From positions 18,920-82,919 of the forward strand of contig NZ_PNYA01000034.1 of assembly GCF_002879885.1 (NCBI RefSeq): 64,000 nt of DNA, read 5' to 3'. The stretch is from Trinickia dabaoshanensis (GTDB lineage Bacteria > Pseudomonadota > Gammaproteobacteria > Burkholderiales > Burkholderiaceae). Below the pieces are notes generated by a model. The model saw nothing but the letters and a program-made list of their open reading frames with translations. It was not told where the DNA came from and did no database searches. Each line of letters starts with the position of its first letter. The stretch's first letter is position 1. Both the position numbers and the translations under genes were made by a program. Positions 37,890 through 47,827 of the stretch are shown here, one piece after another.

Positions 37890-38930
37890 GTGAGAGTCTT
37901 CCGCGGTCTTCCCAACGCCGAAAGCCGCGCGCCCTGCGCGCTGACGATCGGTAACTTCGACGGTGTCCACCGCGGCCACCAGGCGCTGCTCGCCCGCGTG
38001 AACGAGGCGGCGCGCGCGCGCGGCCTGCCCGTATGCGTGATGACCTTCGAGCCGCATCCGCGGGAGTTCTTCAATCCGGCCGGCGCGCCGCCGCGCATCG
38101 CGATGCTGCGCGACAAGCTCGAGGCGTTGCGCACGAACGGGGTCGATCGCGTCGTCGTCGAGCACTTCAACCACACGTTCGCGAGCCAATCGCCCGAGGC
38201 GTTCGTCAAACGCATCTTGGTGGACGGCCTGCACGCGCGTTGGGTGTTGATCGGCGACGACTTCCGGTACGGCGCCAAGCGCGCGGGCGATTTCGCCTCG
38301 CTCAAGGCGGCCGGCGAGCAATATGGCTTCGAGGTCGAGCAAATGCCGACCGTCGCCGATCCGAGCGGCGCGCGTATCTCGAGCTCCGGGGTGCGTGCCT
38401 CGCTCGTCGCGGGCGATCTCGACGGCGCGCGCGCGGCGCTGGGCCGCCCTTACGCGATCAGCGGCCACGTCACGCATGGGCTCAAGCTCGGCCGCGATTT
38501 GGGCTTCCCCACCCTGAATCTGCCGATCGCGCACAAGCGCCCCGCGCTCGCGGGCATCTTCGTCGTGCGCGTGCACGGCATCGAAGACGCCCCGCTGCCG
38601 GCCGTAGCGAGCCTCGGGCTGCGCCCGACGGTCGACGATTCCGGGCGTGTGCTGCTCGAAGTGCATTTACTCGATTGGCACGGCGATGCGTATGGCAAAC
38701 TCGTGCGCGTCGAATTTTTGAAAAAGCTGCGCGACGAGCAGAAGTACCCCGACCTCGAAACGCTGACGGCGGCCATCGCCCACGACGTGACGGTCGCCCG
38801 CGCGTACTTCGCGGCGCCCGGCGGAGCAAGCGCGGCGCCGGCGTCAAGCGACGCCGGATCGGCGTTCGATACCGCGCCGGGTAGCCGGACCACGGCGTTT
38901 TCGACATCGGCGACCGACCGAATTCGCTAA
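37890..38930 (+). CDS. ribF: Bifunctional riboflavin kinase/FAD synthetase
   Basis: A 346-residue two-domain enzyme making FMN and FAD. The N-terminal nucleotidyltransferase has LTIGNFDGVHRGHQALL and FRYGAKRAGDF; the C-terminal flavokinase has GFPTLNLPI with the conserved Thr and Asn, and GRVLLEVHLLDWHGDAYGK. The start chosen is GTG at 37890, which gives MRVFRGL; the open frame reaches further upstream without family sequence. The last 40 residues are an Ala/Ser-rich tail. Followed by ileS, a common pairing. Confidence 0.95.
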   Translation: MRVFRGLPNAESRAPCALTIGNFDGVHRGHQALLARVNEAARARGLPVCVMTFEPHPREFFNPAGAPPRIAMLRDKLEALRTNGVDRVVVEHFNHTFASQSPEAFVKRILVDGLHARWVLIGDDFRYGAKRAGDFASLKAAGEQYGFEVEQMPTVADPSGARISSSGVRASLVAGDLDGARAALGRPYAISGHVTHGLKLGRDLGFPTLNLPIAHKRPALAGIFVVRVHGIEDAPLPAVASLGLRPTVDDSGRVLLEVHLLDWHGDAYGKLVRVEFLKKLRDEQKYPDLETLTAAIAHDVTVARAYFAAPGGASAAPASSDAGSAFDTAPGSRTTAFSTSATDRIR

Positions 38931-39041
38931 CCGCCCGCATTAGCGCCGGCCCGCGCTCGCGAAGCGTTCGGCCGTGCAACACGAAAGACTCAATACCGAA
39001 GCGCCCACGGCTCGGGCGCCCACCGATTTAGCGATAGCACC

Positions 39042-41879
39042 ATGAGCGACAAAAAAGCCGATTCGAAATCCCAGGCCAAGTATCCGGTCAACCTGCTCGA
39101 CACGCCGTTTCCCATGCGCGGCGACTTGCCCAAGCGTGAACCGCAATGGGTCAAGGCATGGCAAGAGAACCGGATCTACGAGAAGATCCGCGCGGCCAGC
39201 AAGGGCCGGCCGCTGTTCGTCCTGCACGACGGCCCCCCGTACGCCAACGGCGACATCCACCTCGGCCACGCCGTCAACAAGATCCTGAAGGACATCATCG
39301 TCAAGTCGCGCAATATGGCGGGCTTCGACGCGCCGTATGTGCCGGGCTGGGACTGCCACGGCATGCCGATCGAAATCCAGATCGAAAAGAAGTTCGGCAA
39401 ATCGCTGCCGGCCGAGGAAGTGCAGCGCAAGGCGCGCGCTTACGCGGGCGAGCAGATCGAAACGCAGAAGGCCGGCTTCAAGCGGCTCGGCGTGCTCGGC
39501 GATTGGGACAATCCGTACAAGACGATGAATTTCTCGAACGAGGCGGCCGAAATCCGCGCGCTCGCGAAAATTCTCGAGAAGGGCTACGTGTTCCGCGGCC
39601 TGAAGCCCGTGAACTGGTGCTTCGATTGCGGCTCGGCGCTGGCCGAGGCCGAAGTCGAGTACAAGGACCGCGTCGATCCGTCGATCAGCGTCCTATTCCC
39701 GTTCGCGGAGCCCGAAAAAACCGCCCACGCGTTCGGCCTTGCGGCGCTGCCGCGCGCCGAAGGCGGCATCGTCATCTGGACGACCACCCCGTGGACGATC
39801 CCGGCCAACCAAGCCTTGAACGTGCACCCCGAGCTCGAGTATGCGCTCGTCGATACCGAGCGCGGACTGCTCGTGCTCGCGCAGGAGCGCGTCGATGCTT
39901 CGCTCGAGGAGTTCGGTCTCTCGGGCAGCGTCATCGCCACGGCTCCGGGGGCCAAGCTCGTGAATCTGCGCTTTCATCACCCGCTCGCTTCGGCGCATCC
40001 GGGCTACAAGCGCACCGCCCCGGTGTATCTCGGCGAGTACGTGACGATCGATTCGGGCACGGGTGTCGTGCACTCGTCGCCGGCCTACGGCGTGGAAGAC
40101 TTCGAATCGTGCAAGTCGCACGGCATGGCCGATTCCGACATCATCAACCCGGTGATGGGCGACGGCCGTTACATCGAATCGCTGCCGCTGTTCGGCGGGC
40201 TCACGATTTGGGAAGCCAACCCCAAGGTGGTCGAGGCGCTGACCGCCGCCGGCACGCTGCTGCACACCGAGAAGTACTCGCACAGCTACATGCACTGCTG
40301 GCGCCACAAAACGCCGATCATCTATCGCGCCACCTCGCAATGGTTCGCGGGCATGGACCTCACGCCGAACGACGGCAGCGCGACGTTGCGCGAAACGGCG
40401 CTGGCCGGCGTCGAGGCAACGGCGTTCTACCCCTCCTGGGGCAAGCAGCGTCTGTTCAACATGATCGCGAATCGCCCCGACTGGACACTCTCGCGCCAAC
40501 GCCAATGGGGCGTGCCGATGGCGTTCTTCGTCCACAAGGAAACGGGCGAACTGCATCCGCGCACGCTCGAATTGCTCGAAGCCGTCGCGCAACGCGTCGA
40601 GGCGGGCGGGATCGAGGCATGGCAAACGCTCGATCCGCGCGAGCTGCTCGGCGACGACGCCAACCTCTACGAGAAGAACCGCGACACGCTCGACGTCTGG
40701 TTCGATTCGGGCACGACGCACTGGCACGTGCTGCGCGGCTCGCACAAAGCGGTCTCGCATTTTCCGGCCGACCTCTATCTGGAAGGCTCGGACCAGCATC
40801 GCGGCTGGTTCCACTCGTCGCTCTTGACGGCGTCGATGCTCGACGGTTGCGCGCCTTATCGCGGTCTGCTCACGCACGGCTTCACCGTGGACGGCGAAGG
40901 CCGCAAGATGAGCAAGTCGCTCGGCAACGGCATCGATCCGCATGACGTCGCGAACCGGCTCGGCGCCGAGATCATCCGCCTGTGGATCGCCTCGACCGAT
41001 TATTCGGGCGAACTCGCGATCTCCGAGGAAATTCTCAAGCGCGTGACCGAGAGCTATCGCCGCATCCGCAACACGCTGCGCTTCTTGCTCGCGAACTTGT
41101 CCGATTTCGATTACGCCCAGCATGCGGTGCCCGTGGGCGCTTGGCTCGAGATCGACCGCTACGCCGTGGCGCTTGCCGGCGAACTGCAAAAGGACATCCT
41201 CGCGCACTACGAGAAGTACGAATTCCACCCCGTGGTGGCGAAGCTGCAAACGTTCTGCTCGGAAGACCTCGGCGGGTTCTATCTCGACGTACTCAAGGAT
41301 CGCCTTTACACGAGCGCGGCGAATTCGCCCGCGCGCCGCTCGGCGCAAACGGCGCTCCACCACATCGCCCAGGGTTTGCTGCGCGTGATGGCGCCGTTCC
41401 TCTCGTTCACGGCCGAGGAAGCATGGAAAGTGTTCCAGCCCGGTAGCGACACGATCTTCACCGAGACGTACTACGCCTATCCCGAGGTGCCGGCCGCCGA
41501 GAATCTGCTCTCGAAATGGTCGCTGCTGCGGGCGGTTCGCGGCAACGTCATGAAGGCCCTCGAGGAAGCGCGCTCCGCCGAGCAAATCGGCTCCTCGCTG
41601 CAGGCGCAAGTCACCGTGCGGGCGACCGGCGCGGCTTACGATGCGCTCGCGAGCCTCGGCGACGATCTGAAGTTCGTCTTCATCACTTCGGACGCAACGC
41701 TCGTGAAGGTCGACTCCGATGCCGAGGAAGGCGTCGAGGTGGTGAGCTCGAAGTACCTCAAGTGCGAGCGCTGCTGGCACTACCGCGCCGATGTCGGCTC
41801 GCACGCCGATCATCCGACGCTGTGCGGACGCTGTTTCAGCAACCTGTTCGGCGACGGCGAAAAAAGGAGCGCGGCATAA
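39042..41879 (+). CDS. ileS: Isoleucyl-tRNA synthetase
   Basis: A 945-residue class-I tRNA synthetase. HIGH motif is in [25 protein letters not shown] in [18 protein letters not shown], the editing domain includes [20 protein letters not shown], and a C-terminal zinc finger is formed by CERCWHYR and CGRC near the end. Bacterial-type, eukaryote-unlike sequence throughout, so mupirocin-sensitive type by appearance. Its stop overlaps the lspA start (TAATG), so lspA is translationally coupled. Confidence 0.98.
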   Translation: MSDKKADSKSQAKYPVNLLDTPFPMRGDLPKREPQWVKAWQENRIYEKIRAASKGRPLFVLHDGPPYANGDIHLGHAVNKILKDIIVKSRNMAGFDAPYVPGWDCHGMPIEIQIEKKFGKSLPAEEVQRKARAYAGEQIETQKAGFKRLGVLGDWDNPYKTMNFSNEAAEIRALAKILEKGYVFRGLKPVNWCFDCGSALAEAEVEYKDRVDPSISVLFPFAEPEKTAHAFGLAALPRAEGGIVIWTTTPWTIPANQALNVHPELEYALVDTERGLLVLAQERVDASLEEFGLSGSVIATAPGAKLVNLRFHHPLASAHPGYKRTAPVYLGEYVTIDSGTGVVHSSPAYGVEDFESCKSHGMADSDIINPVMGDGRYIESLPLFGGLTIWEANPKVVEALTAAGTLLHTEKYSHSYMHCWRHKTPIIYRATSQWFAGMDLTPNDGSATLRETALAGVEATAFYPSWGKQRLFNMIANRPDWTLSRQRQWGVPMAFFVHKETGELHPRTLELLEAVAQRVEAGGIEAWQTLDPRELLGDDANLYEKNRDTLDVWFDSGTTHWHVLRGSHKAVSHFPADLYLEGSDQHRGWFHSSLLTASMLDGCAPYRGLLTHGFTVDGEGRKMSKSLGNGIDPHDVANRLGAEIIRLWIASTDYSGELAISEEILKRVTESYRRIRNTLRFLLANLSDFDYAQHAVPVGAWLEIDRYAVALAGELQKDILAHYEKYEFHPVVAKLQTFCSEDLGGFYLDVLKDRLYTSAANSPARRSAQTALHHIAQGLLRVMAPFLSFTAEEAWKVFQPGSDTIFTETYYAYPEVPAAENLLSKWSLLRAVRGNVMKALEEARSAEQIGSSLQAQVTVRATGAAYDALASLGDDLKFVFITSDATLVKVDSDAEEGVEVVSSKYLKCERCWHYRADVGSHADHPTLCGRCFSNLFGDGEKRSAA

Positions 41880-42385
41880 TGGCGAAATCGCGTTCGATGC
41901 AAGCGAGCGGCTCGTCCTCTCTTGCCCCGTGGCTGGGCATTTCGCTGATCGTGATCCTGTTCGATCAGCTCACGAAGATCGCGGTGACGAAGGTGTTCTC
42001 CTATGCCACGCCGTACGCGATCACGCCGTTCTTCAACTTCCTGCTGATCTTCAACCGCGGAGCGGCGTTCAGCTTCTTGTCGTCGGCCAGCGGCTGGCAG
42101 CGCTGGGCCTTCACGGCGCTCGGCGTGGCGGCGGCGTGCGTGATCGTCTATCTGCTCAAGCGGCACGGCAATCAGCGGCTGTTTTGCACGGCGCTCTCGC
42201 TCATCATGGGCGGGGCGCTCGGCAACGTCATCGACCGGCTCGTGCACGGCCGCGTGATCGACTTTCTCGACTTTCACGTCGGCGGCTGGCATTGGCCCGC
42301 CTTCAACTTGGCGGACAGCGCGATCGTCGTCGGCGCCGCGCTCCTCGTGCTCGACGAGTTGCGGCGCGTGCGCGGCGCGCGCTGA
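41879..42385 (+). CDS. lspA: Lipoprotein signal peptidase (signal peptidase II)
   Basis: A 168-residue inner-membrane aspartyl protease that cleaves prolipoprotein signal peptides. Four membrane helices; the catalytic aspartates lie in [20 protein letters not shown] and [23 protein letters not shown] is the conserved loop. The start codon overlaps the ileS stop. An ileS-lspA pair is typical of proteobacteria. Confidence 0.97.
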   Translation: MAKSRSMQASGSSSLAPWLGISLIVILFDQLTKIAVTKVFSYATPYAITPFFNFLLIFNRGAAFSFLSSASGWQRWAFTALGVAAACVIVYLLKRHGNQRLFCTALSLIMGGALGNVIDRLVHGRVIDFLDFHVGGWHWPAFNLADSAIVVGAALLVLDELRRVRGAR

Positions 42386-42455
42386 CCCCGGTGCGGGCCG
42401 CGCCGCCGGCGAGGCGCGCGAGCCCGCCTTGTTACGAGCGCATTCGGAGGCAACG

Positions 42456-43670
42456 TTGGCAACCGCAGAACTCGAAGGCAAGCGTGTCCTGCTCGGCATG
42501 ACGGGCGGGATCGCGTGTTACAAGATCGCCGAACTCACGCGGCTCATGACGAAGGCCGGCGCGACCGTGCAGGTGGCGATGACCGAGGCGGCAACGCAGT
42601 TCATCACGCCCGTCACGATGCAGGCACTGTCGGGGCATCCCGTCTTCACGAGCCAGTGGGATGCGCGCATCGACAACAACATGCCGCATATCGACCTGTC
42701 GCGCGCGGCCGATGCGATCGTCATCGCCCCGGCCTCGGCCGATTTTCTCGCGAAGCTCGCACAAGGACGCGCCGACGATTTGCTCTCGATCGCGTGCCTT
42801 GCGCGCGAGTGCCCGCTGCTCGTCGTCCCCGCGATGAATCGGCAGATGTGGAGCAATCCCGCGACTCAGCGCAATGTCGCGCAATTGCGCGCGGACGGCG
42901 TCATCATCCTAGGCCCCGACGCAGGTTCGCAGGCCTGCGGCGAAGTGGGCGAAGGCCGCATGATCGAGCCCGAGGCCGCGTACGAAGCCATCGTTTCGTT
43001 CTTCCGTCCGAAGCTGCTGGCCGGCCGGCGCATGCTCATTACGGCCGGCCCCACGTTCGAGCCGATCGATCCCGTGCGCGGCATCACGAACCGCTCGAGC
43101 GGCAAGATGGGGTTCGCGCTTGCGCGGGCCGCGAGCCAAGCCGGGGCCGATGTGCGGCTGATCGCGGGACCGGTTGCGCTGGCCACGCCGTGGGGAGTCG
43201 AGCGCGAGGACGTGGAGACGGCGCGGCAGATGCATGACGCCGTGATGCAAGCCGTGGCCGACTACGACGTATTCGTCTCGGTTGCGGCGGTGGCCGACTG
43301 GCGCGTTGCGCAACCGAGCGACCACAAGATCAAAAAGACTGCGACGCAAGCGGTGCCTTCGTTATCGTTCATCGAAAATCCCGACATTCTCGCGACGGTG
43401 GCGCGCCTACCGAACCCGCCGTTTTGCGTCGGGTTTGCGGCGGAGAGCGATAACCTCGAAACGAACGGCGAGCAAAAGCGGATCAAGAAAAACGTCCCGC
43501 TGCTCATCGGCAACCTCGGTCCGGCCACGTTCGGCCGCGACGATAACGAGGTGGTGCTGTTCGACGCCTCGGGCGTCACGCATTTGCCGCGTTCCAGTAA
43601 AGACGCGTTGGCGAGCGTGCTGATCGAGCAGATCGCGCGGCGCCTGCCCGACGCAAGCCTCATTTCCTGA
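42456..43670 (+). CDS. coaBC: Bifunctional phosphopantothenoylcysteine decarboxylase/synthetase
   Basis: A 404-residue coenzyme A enzyme (also called Dfp). The flavin-dependent CoaC domain has [36 protein letters not shown] and [16 protein letters not shown] with the catalytic Cys. The CoaB domain has [45 protein letters not shown] and KIKKT. The start is TTG at 42456, five bases after GGAGG, which gives [14 protein letters not shown]; this is a rare start codon but much better placed than any ATG. Confidence 0.95.
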   Translation: MATAELEGKRVLLGMTGGIACYKIAELTRLMTKAGATVQVAMTEAATQFITPVTMQALSGHPVFTSQWDARIDNNMPHIDLSRAADAIVIAPASADFLAKLAQGRADDLLSIACLARECPLLVVPAMNRQMWSNPATQRNVAQLRADGVIILGPDAGSQACGEVGEGRMIEPEAAYEAIVSFFRPKLLAGRRMLITAGPTFEPIDPVRGITNRSSGKMGFALARAASQAGADVRLIAGPVALATPWGVEREDVETARQMHDAVMQAVADYDVFVSVAAVADWRVAQPSDHKIKKTATQAVPSLSFIENPDILATVARLPNPPFCVGFAAESDNLETNGEQKRIKKNVPLLIGNLGPATFGRDDNEVVLFDASGVTHLPRSSKDALASVLIEQIARRLPDASLIS

Positions 43671-43714
43671 CGACGAGGCGGCCCACCGGGCCGCCCGCCT
43701 CTACCCGGAACCCC

Positions 43715-44161
43715 ATGAAACTCGACCTCAAGATCCTCGATGCGCGCATGCGCGATTACCTGCCCGCCTACGCGACACCCGGCAGTGCCGGACTCGACTT
43801 GCGCGCTTGCCTCGACCACGCATTGACGCTCGAACCCGGCCAAACGGCACTGATTCCCACGGGCCTCGCGATTCACGTCGGCGATCCCGGCTATGCCGCG
43901 CTGATTTTGCCGCGCTCGGGTCTCGGTCATAAGCACGGCGTCGTACTCGGCAATCTCGTCGGCCTGATCGACTCCGACTACCAGGGCGAATTGATGATTT
44001 CGACGTGGAACCGAGGCCAGAGCTCGTTCACGCTGAACCCGATGGAGCGGCTGGCGCAACTCGTGATCGTCCCCGTCGTGCAGGCGCAGTTCAATATCGT
44101 CGACGAATTCGCCGTGAGCGAACGCGGCGAGGGCGGCTTCGGCAGCACCGGCAAGCACTGA
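43715..44161 (+). CDS. dut: Deoxyuridine 5'-triphosphate nucleotidohydrolase
   Basis: A 148-residue trimeric dUTPase that keeps uracil out of DNA. All five motifs are visible: [57 protein letters not shown] and the P-loop-like end [13 protein letters not shown]. It follows coaBC by 44 bases, a standard dfp-dut arrangement, and is followed by two hairpins. Confidence 0.97.
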   Translation: MKLDLKILDARMRDYLPAYATPGSAGLDLRACLDHALTLEPGQTALIPTGLAIHVGDPGYAALILPRSGLGHKHGVVLGNLVGLIDSDYQGELMISTWNRGQSSFTLNPMERLAQLVIVPVVQAQFNIVDEFAVSERGEGGFGSTGKH

Positions 44162-44168
44162 GCCGCCT

Positions 44169-44244
44169 GGGCGGGCGCCGGACGCAACGGCCGGCGCCCG
44201 CCCACAAATAAAAACGGCGCTTCGCATCACGAAGCGCCGTTTTG
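44169..44244. terminator. Tandem hairpins between dut and clpA, the second a bidirectional terminator
   Basis: Bases 44169-44203 form a 13-base-pair GC stem (GGGCGGGCGCCGG and its complement) with a nine-base loop. Directly after it, 44211-44244 form AACGGCGCTTCG/CGAAGCGCCGTT with A and T runs on either side. The second serves both convergent genes; the first may stabilise the dut message end. Confidence 0.85.
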
Positions 44245-44287
44245 TTTTACGCCGGGCGAACCGCGGTTCGCCCTGAGCCTTGCTCGC

Positions 44288-46585
44288 TTACTCGACTTCC
44301 ACCGTTTCCGGATTCGGATTGCGCGGCGCGGCGTTCTCGTCGAACGTCAGTTGCACCTTGTCGCTCTCGTCGACATCGACCGTCACACGCCCGCCGCTCA
44401 TGAGCTTGCCGAACAGCAACTCGTCGGCCAGCGCACGCCGGATCGTGTCCTGGATGAGGCGCTGCATCGGACGCGCGCCCATCAACGGATCGAAGCCGTG
44501 CTTCGCAAGGTGTTTGCGCAGCGCATCGGTGAAGAGCGCATCGACCTTCTTCTCGTGCAGTTGATCCTCGAGCTGCATGAGGAACTTGTCGACCACGCGC
44601 ATGATGATTTCCTCATCGAGCGAGCGGAAGCTGATGACCGAATCGAGCCGGTTACGGAACTCGGGCGTGAACATCCGCTTGATGTCGGCCATTTCATCGC
44701 CCGTTTCGCGACGCGACGTAAAGCCGATCGTGCCTTTCTGCATCGATTCCGCGCCCGCGTTCGTCGTCATGATGATGATGACGTTGCGGAAGTCGGCCTT
44801 GCGCCCGTTGTTATCGGTCAGCGTGCCGTGATCCATCACTTGCAGCAGCACGTTGAAGATATCCGGGTGCGCCTTTTCGATTTCGTCGAGCAGCAGCACG
44901 CAGTGCGGTTTCTTCGTAACGGCCTCGGTCAAGAGCCCGCCTTGATCGAAACCGACATAGCCCGGCGGCGCGCCGATGAGGCGGCTCACCGCATGGCGCT
45001 CCATGTACTCCGACATATCGAACCGGATCAATTCGATACCGAGCGTGAAAGCGAGCTGGCGTGCCACTTCGGTCTTGCCGACGCCGGTGGGCCCCGAGAA
45101 CAGGAACGCACCGATCGGTTTGTCCGTCTTGCCCAGGCCCGCGCGCGCCATCTTGATCGCCGCCGACAGCGCGTCGATCGCCGGGTCTTGGCCGAACACG
45201 ACGGCCTTCAGATCGCGATCGAGCGTTTGCAGCTTGCTGCGGTCGTCTTGCGACACGCTTTGAGCGGGCACGCGCGCGATCTTGGAGATGATCTCCTCGA
45301 TCTCGCCTTTGCCGATCGTCTTCTTTTGCTTGGACTTCGGCAAAATCCGCTGGGCCGCGCCGGCTTCGTCGATGACGTCGATCGCCTTGTCGGGCAGATG
45401 GCGATCGGTGATGAAGCGCGCCGACAACTCCGCCGCGGCCGAGAGGGCACCCGACGAATACTTGACGCCGTGATGCTCCTCGAAACGCGACTTCAGCCCG
45501 CGCAGGATCGCAACGGTCTGCTCGACCGTCGGCTCGGTGACGTCGATCTTCTGGAAGCGCCGCGAGAGCGCGGCGTCTTTTTCGAAGATGCCGCGATACT
45601 CGGTGAAGGTCGTCGCGCCGATGCACTTCAGTGTGCCCGAAGAGAGCGCCGGCTTGAGCAGATTCGAGGCATCGAGCGTGCCGCCCGACGCGGCGCCCGC
45701 GCCGATCAGCGTATGAATTTCGTCGATGAACAAGATCGCGTGCGGACGCTCCTTGAGCTCTTTGAGCACGGTCTTCAACCGCTGCTCGAAATCGCCCCGG
45801 TATTTCGTGCCGGCTAGCAACGCGCCCATGTCGAGCGAGTAGACCTGCGCGTCGGCGAGAATATCGGGCACTTCGCCGCGCGTGATGCGCCAGGCCAAGC
45901 CCTCGGCGATCGCGGTCTTGCCGACGCCGGCTTCGCCCACGAGCAGCGGATTGTTCTTGCGCCGACGGCACAGCACCTGCACCACACGCTCGACTTCCGC
46001 CTCGCGCCCGATCAAGGGATCGATGCGGCCGTCCTTGGCCATCTGGTTCAGGTTCTGCGTGAACTGCGCCAGCGGCGTTTCCTTTTGCGAGGCGGCATCT
46101 TCCGATTCCGCATTCGCGTCGCCGGCCTTGGCCGCATCGCTGCTGTTCGTCTTCGCGATGCCGTGCGAAATGAAGTTCACGACGTCCAGACGCGTCACCC
46201 CCTGCTGCTGCAGGTAGTAGACCGCGTGCGAGTCCTTCTCGCCGAAGATCGCAACGAGCACGTTCGCGCCCGTTACTTCCTTCTTGCCGTTCGAGGTGGA
46301 CTGCACGTGCATGATCGCGCGCTGTATCACACGTTGAAAACCGAGCGTGGGCTGCGTGTCCACGTCGTCGGTGCCTGGCACCGTCGGCGTGTTGTCATGG
46401 ATGAAATTGCGCAGGTTCTGGCGCAAATCTTCTATGTTTGCCGCACACGCCCTCAGCACCTCGGCGGCGGTCGGGTTGTCCAGCAATGCCAGCAACAAAT
46501 GTTCGACCGTGATGAACTCATGCCGCGCCTGGCGCGCTTCCATGAACGCCATGTGCAGGCTGACTTCCAGTTCCTGGGCAATCAT
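44288..46585 (-). CDS. clpA: ATP-dependent Clp protease ATP-binding subunit ClpA
   Basis: A 765-residue AAA+ unfoldase that feeds substrates to ClpP. It has the double-Clp N-domain ([20 protein letters not shown]), D1 Walker [17 protein letters not shown]2 Walker [18 protein letters not shown], Walker [15 protein letters not shown], and sensor and arginine-finger regions. ATG at 46585 overlaps the clpS stop by four bases. Internal segment [20 protein letters not shown] is a species-variable linker between the N-domain and D1. Confidence 0.97.
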   Translation of the reverse strand: MIAQELEVSLHMAFMEARQARHEFITVEHLLLALLDNPTAAEVLRACAANIEDLRQNLRNFIHDNTPTVPGTDDVDTQPTLGFQRVIQRAIMHVQSTSNGKKEVTGANVLVAIFGEKDSHAVYYLQQQGVTRLDVVNFISHGIAKTNSSDAAKAGDANAESEDAASQKETPLAQFTQNLNQMAKDGRIDPLIGREAEVERVVQVLCRRRKNNPLLVGEAGVGKTAIAEGLAWRITRGEVPDILADAQVYSLDMGALLAGTKYRGDFEQRLKTVLKELKERPHAILFIDEIHTLIGAGAASGGTLDASNLLKPALSSGTLKCIGATTFTEYRGIFEKDAALSRRFQKIDVTEPTVEQTVAILRGLKSRFEEHHGVKYSSGALSAAAELSARFITDRHLPDKAIDVIDEAGAAQRILPKSKQKKTIGKGEIEEIISKIARVPAQSVSQDDRSKLQTLDRDLKAVVFGQDPAIDALSAAIKMARAGLGKTDKPIGAFLFSGPTGVGKTEVARQLAFTLGIELIRFDMSEYMERHAVSRLIGAPPGYVGFDQGGLLTEAVTKKPHCVLLLDEIEKAHPDIFNVLLQVMDHGTLTDNNGRKADFRNVIIIMTTNAGAESMQKGTIGFTSRRETGDEMADIKRMFTPEFRNRLDSVISFRSLDEEIIMRVVDKFLMQLEDQLHEKKVDALFTDALRKHLAKHGFDPLMGARPMQRLIQDTIRRALADELLFGKLMSGGRVTVDVDESDKVQLTFDENAAPRNPNPETVEVE

Positions 46586-46896
46586 GCTTCCTCCATCACG
46601 CATTGCAGCGGATGCCCTGCCTGCCTTGCGTGGGTAACGACTTGCTCGACCTTGGTCGCCGCGATATCCCGCGTATAGACCCCACATACCCCCCGCCCTT
46701 CGCGATGCACCTTCAGCATGATCTGCGTAGCGGTCTCTCTATCTTTATTGAAATATTCCTGCACGATCATCACGACAAATTCCATTGGCGTGAAATCGTC
46801 ATTCAGCAGGACAACCTTATACATGGACGGCGGTTTCAGCGCTTTTTCCTGCCGCTCCAGTACGGTGCCATCCTGCTTGTCCGGGATAATCGCCAT
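46582..46896 (-). CDS. clpS: ATP-dependent Clp protease adaptor ClpS
   Basis: A 104-residue N-recognin that brings proteins with destabilising N-terminal residues to ClpA. The core reads [20 protein letters not shown], with the conserved Asn-Asp-Asp of the N-degron pocket, and continues [20 protein letters not shown]. It is coupled to clpA by an ATGA overlap. Its promoter (46903-46930) places the predicted transcript start at or within a base or two of the ATG, so the mRNA may be leaderless. Confidence 0.97.
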   Translation of the reverse strand: MAIIPDKQDGTVLERQEKALKPPSMYKVVLLNDDFTPMEFVVMIVQEYFNKDRETATQIMLKVHREGRGVCGVYTRDIAATKVEQVVTHARQAGHPLQCVMEEA

Positions 46897-46902
46897 ACAC
46901 CC

Positions 46903-46930
46903 ATTCTAAACAACTCGGACGGACCCGCAA
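46903..46930 (-). promoter_or_regulatory. Sigma-70-type promoter of clpS-clpA
   Basis: On the reverse strand TTGCGG (46930-46925) and TAGAAT (46908-46903) are 16 bases apart. The -10 box ends only six bases before the clpS ATG, leaving essentially no leader and no ribosome site. Confidence 0.5.
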
Positions 46931-47300
46931 TCTGCGCGAAAACCCGACCGACCAGTTGGTGGACCGGGCCACCGCCGAACGGCGGCCCGCGCGCTGCCCG
47001 CAACCCGATCACAGGGATCTCCCGCATCGTGCGCGCCTCGCACCCTCGCCGTGCCCCGCCGCCGCGTCCTTCGCGCGCGGCCGAGCGTCGCGGCCGATTC
47101 GAGTATCGCACATAGCGTGCCGACTTTCCCGACACCGCATCGAAGCAGCTTACGCGCCACGGCCCGAGGCCACGCCGAGTCTATCTGAGTCGATTATGCG
47201 ACTTTTCAAGCCCCACCGCTTGCGCTAGCGCACAAAAGGAAAGCGGGAGAAACCCTGAAACCCATCACTCGACGCAACGCTCCAGGCAACATCTCAAAAA
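46931..47300. other. Intergenic stretch without a recognised gene
   Basis: The left part is GC-rich with Arg-rich frames on both strands; none has a convincing ribosome site or domain. Around 47200-47300 the sequence becomes AT-richer on approach to the cspA promoter. Nothing further is supported. Confidence 0.5.
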
Positions 47301-47304
47301 CCAC

Positions 47305-47333
47305 TTGACACTCGGTTAAAGAGATCCAACAAT
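47305..47333 (+). promoter_or_regulatory. cspA promoter
   Basis: A perfect TTGACA (47305-47310) followed after 17 bases by AACAAT (47328-47333). It implies a 5' untranslated leader of about 140 nucleotides, as usual for cold-shock genes. Confidence 0.6.
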
Positions 47334-47339
47334 CAAGCT

Positions 47340-47388
47340 GGCACTTTTTTTCAGTAGCCGCAAGAAGTGGGACAAGAAAAAAAATGCC
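47340..47388 (+). promoter_or_regulatory. A:U-clamped hairpin in the cspA leader (possible RNA thermometer)
   Basis: GGCA (47340-47343) and seven T (47345-47351) can pair with seven A (47377-47383) and TGCC (47385-47388), enclosing a 25-base loop, with a single C/A mismatch. A helix of G-C base plus a run of A:U pairs would be marginally stable and temperature-dependent. It sits near the 5' end of the leader, about 90 bases before the start codon. The function is inferred. Confidence 0.45.
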
Positions 47389-47480
47389 GAGGTGAGCTAG
47401 TGCGGAGGGGGCGGCCGCGTAAAGCGGCTGTCGAGCTTTTCGAGCATGCTCGTGGGACATGAGTTACAGGGGAAGTTGGT

Positions 47481-47687
47481 ATGGCAACTGGTACGGTCAA
47501 ATGGTTCAATGACGCGAAAGGCTTCGGATTCATCACGCCGGATGAAGGCGGTGAGGATCTGTTTGCGCACTTCTCGGCCATCCAGATGAACGGTTTCAAA
47601 ACGCTCAAGGAAGGTCAGAAGGTGAGCTTCGAGGTCGTGCAAGGACCGAAGGGCAAGCAAGCGTCGAACATTCAGTCCGCAGCTTAA
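47481..47687 (+). CDS. cspA: Cold-shock protein, CspA family
   Basis: A 68-residue single cold-shock domain that binds single-stranded RNA or DNA. RNP1 is KGFGFITP and RNP2 is DLFAHFSAI; the N-terminus is [11 protein letters not shown]. It has a long leader with a possible thermosensitive hairpin and a strong terminator, so it forms its own transcription unit. AGGGGAAG upstream of the ATG is the ribosome site. Confidence 0.97.
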   Translation: MATGTVKWFNDAKGFGFITPDEGGEDLFAHFSAIQMNGFKTLKEGQKVSFEVVQGPKGKQASNIQSAA

Positions 47688-47712
47688 GACTGATTCGACA
47701 GCAGCGCCCATG

Positions 47713-47741
47713 AAAACCCGGCTTCGGCCGGGTTTTTTTAT
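47713..47741 (+). terminator. Intrinsic terminator of cspA
   Basis: AACCCGGC, a TTCG tetraloop and GCCGGGTT followed by seven T, 25 bases after the cspA stop. Confidence 0.92.
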
Positions 47742-47827
47742 TTCCGCGTGCGCGCCTCGTACCCGGTCCGCGCGTGCCGGCGACCGGAAGATTCCAGCCG
47801 CCGGCGCACGCGGGTTACGACATCCGA

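Noticed and set aside
39693..41813. A 706-codon open frame antisense to ileS
   Set aside because: It is an exact shadow of a conserved synthetase gene in GC-rich DNA, rich in Arg, His and Ala, with no domain or ribosome site.
46906..47160. Reverse frame of 84 codons upstream of clpS
   Set aside because: Arg/Gly-rich, no ribosome site, and it overlaps the clpS promoter.
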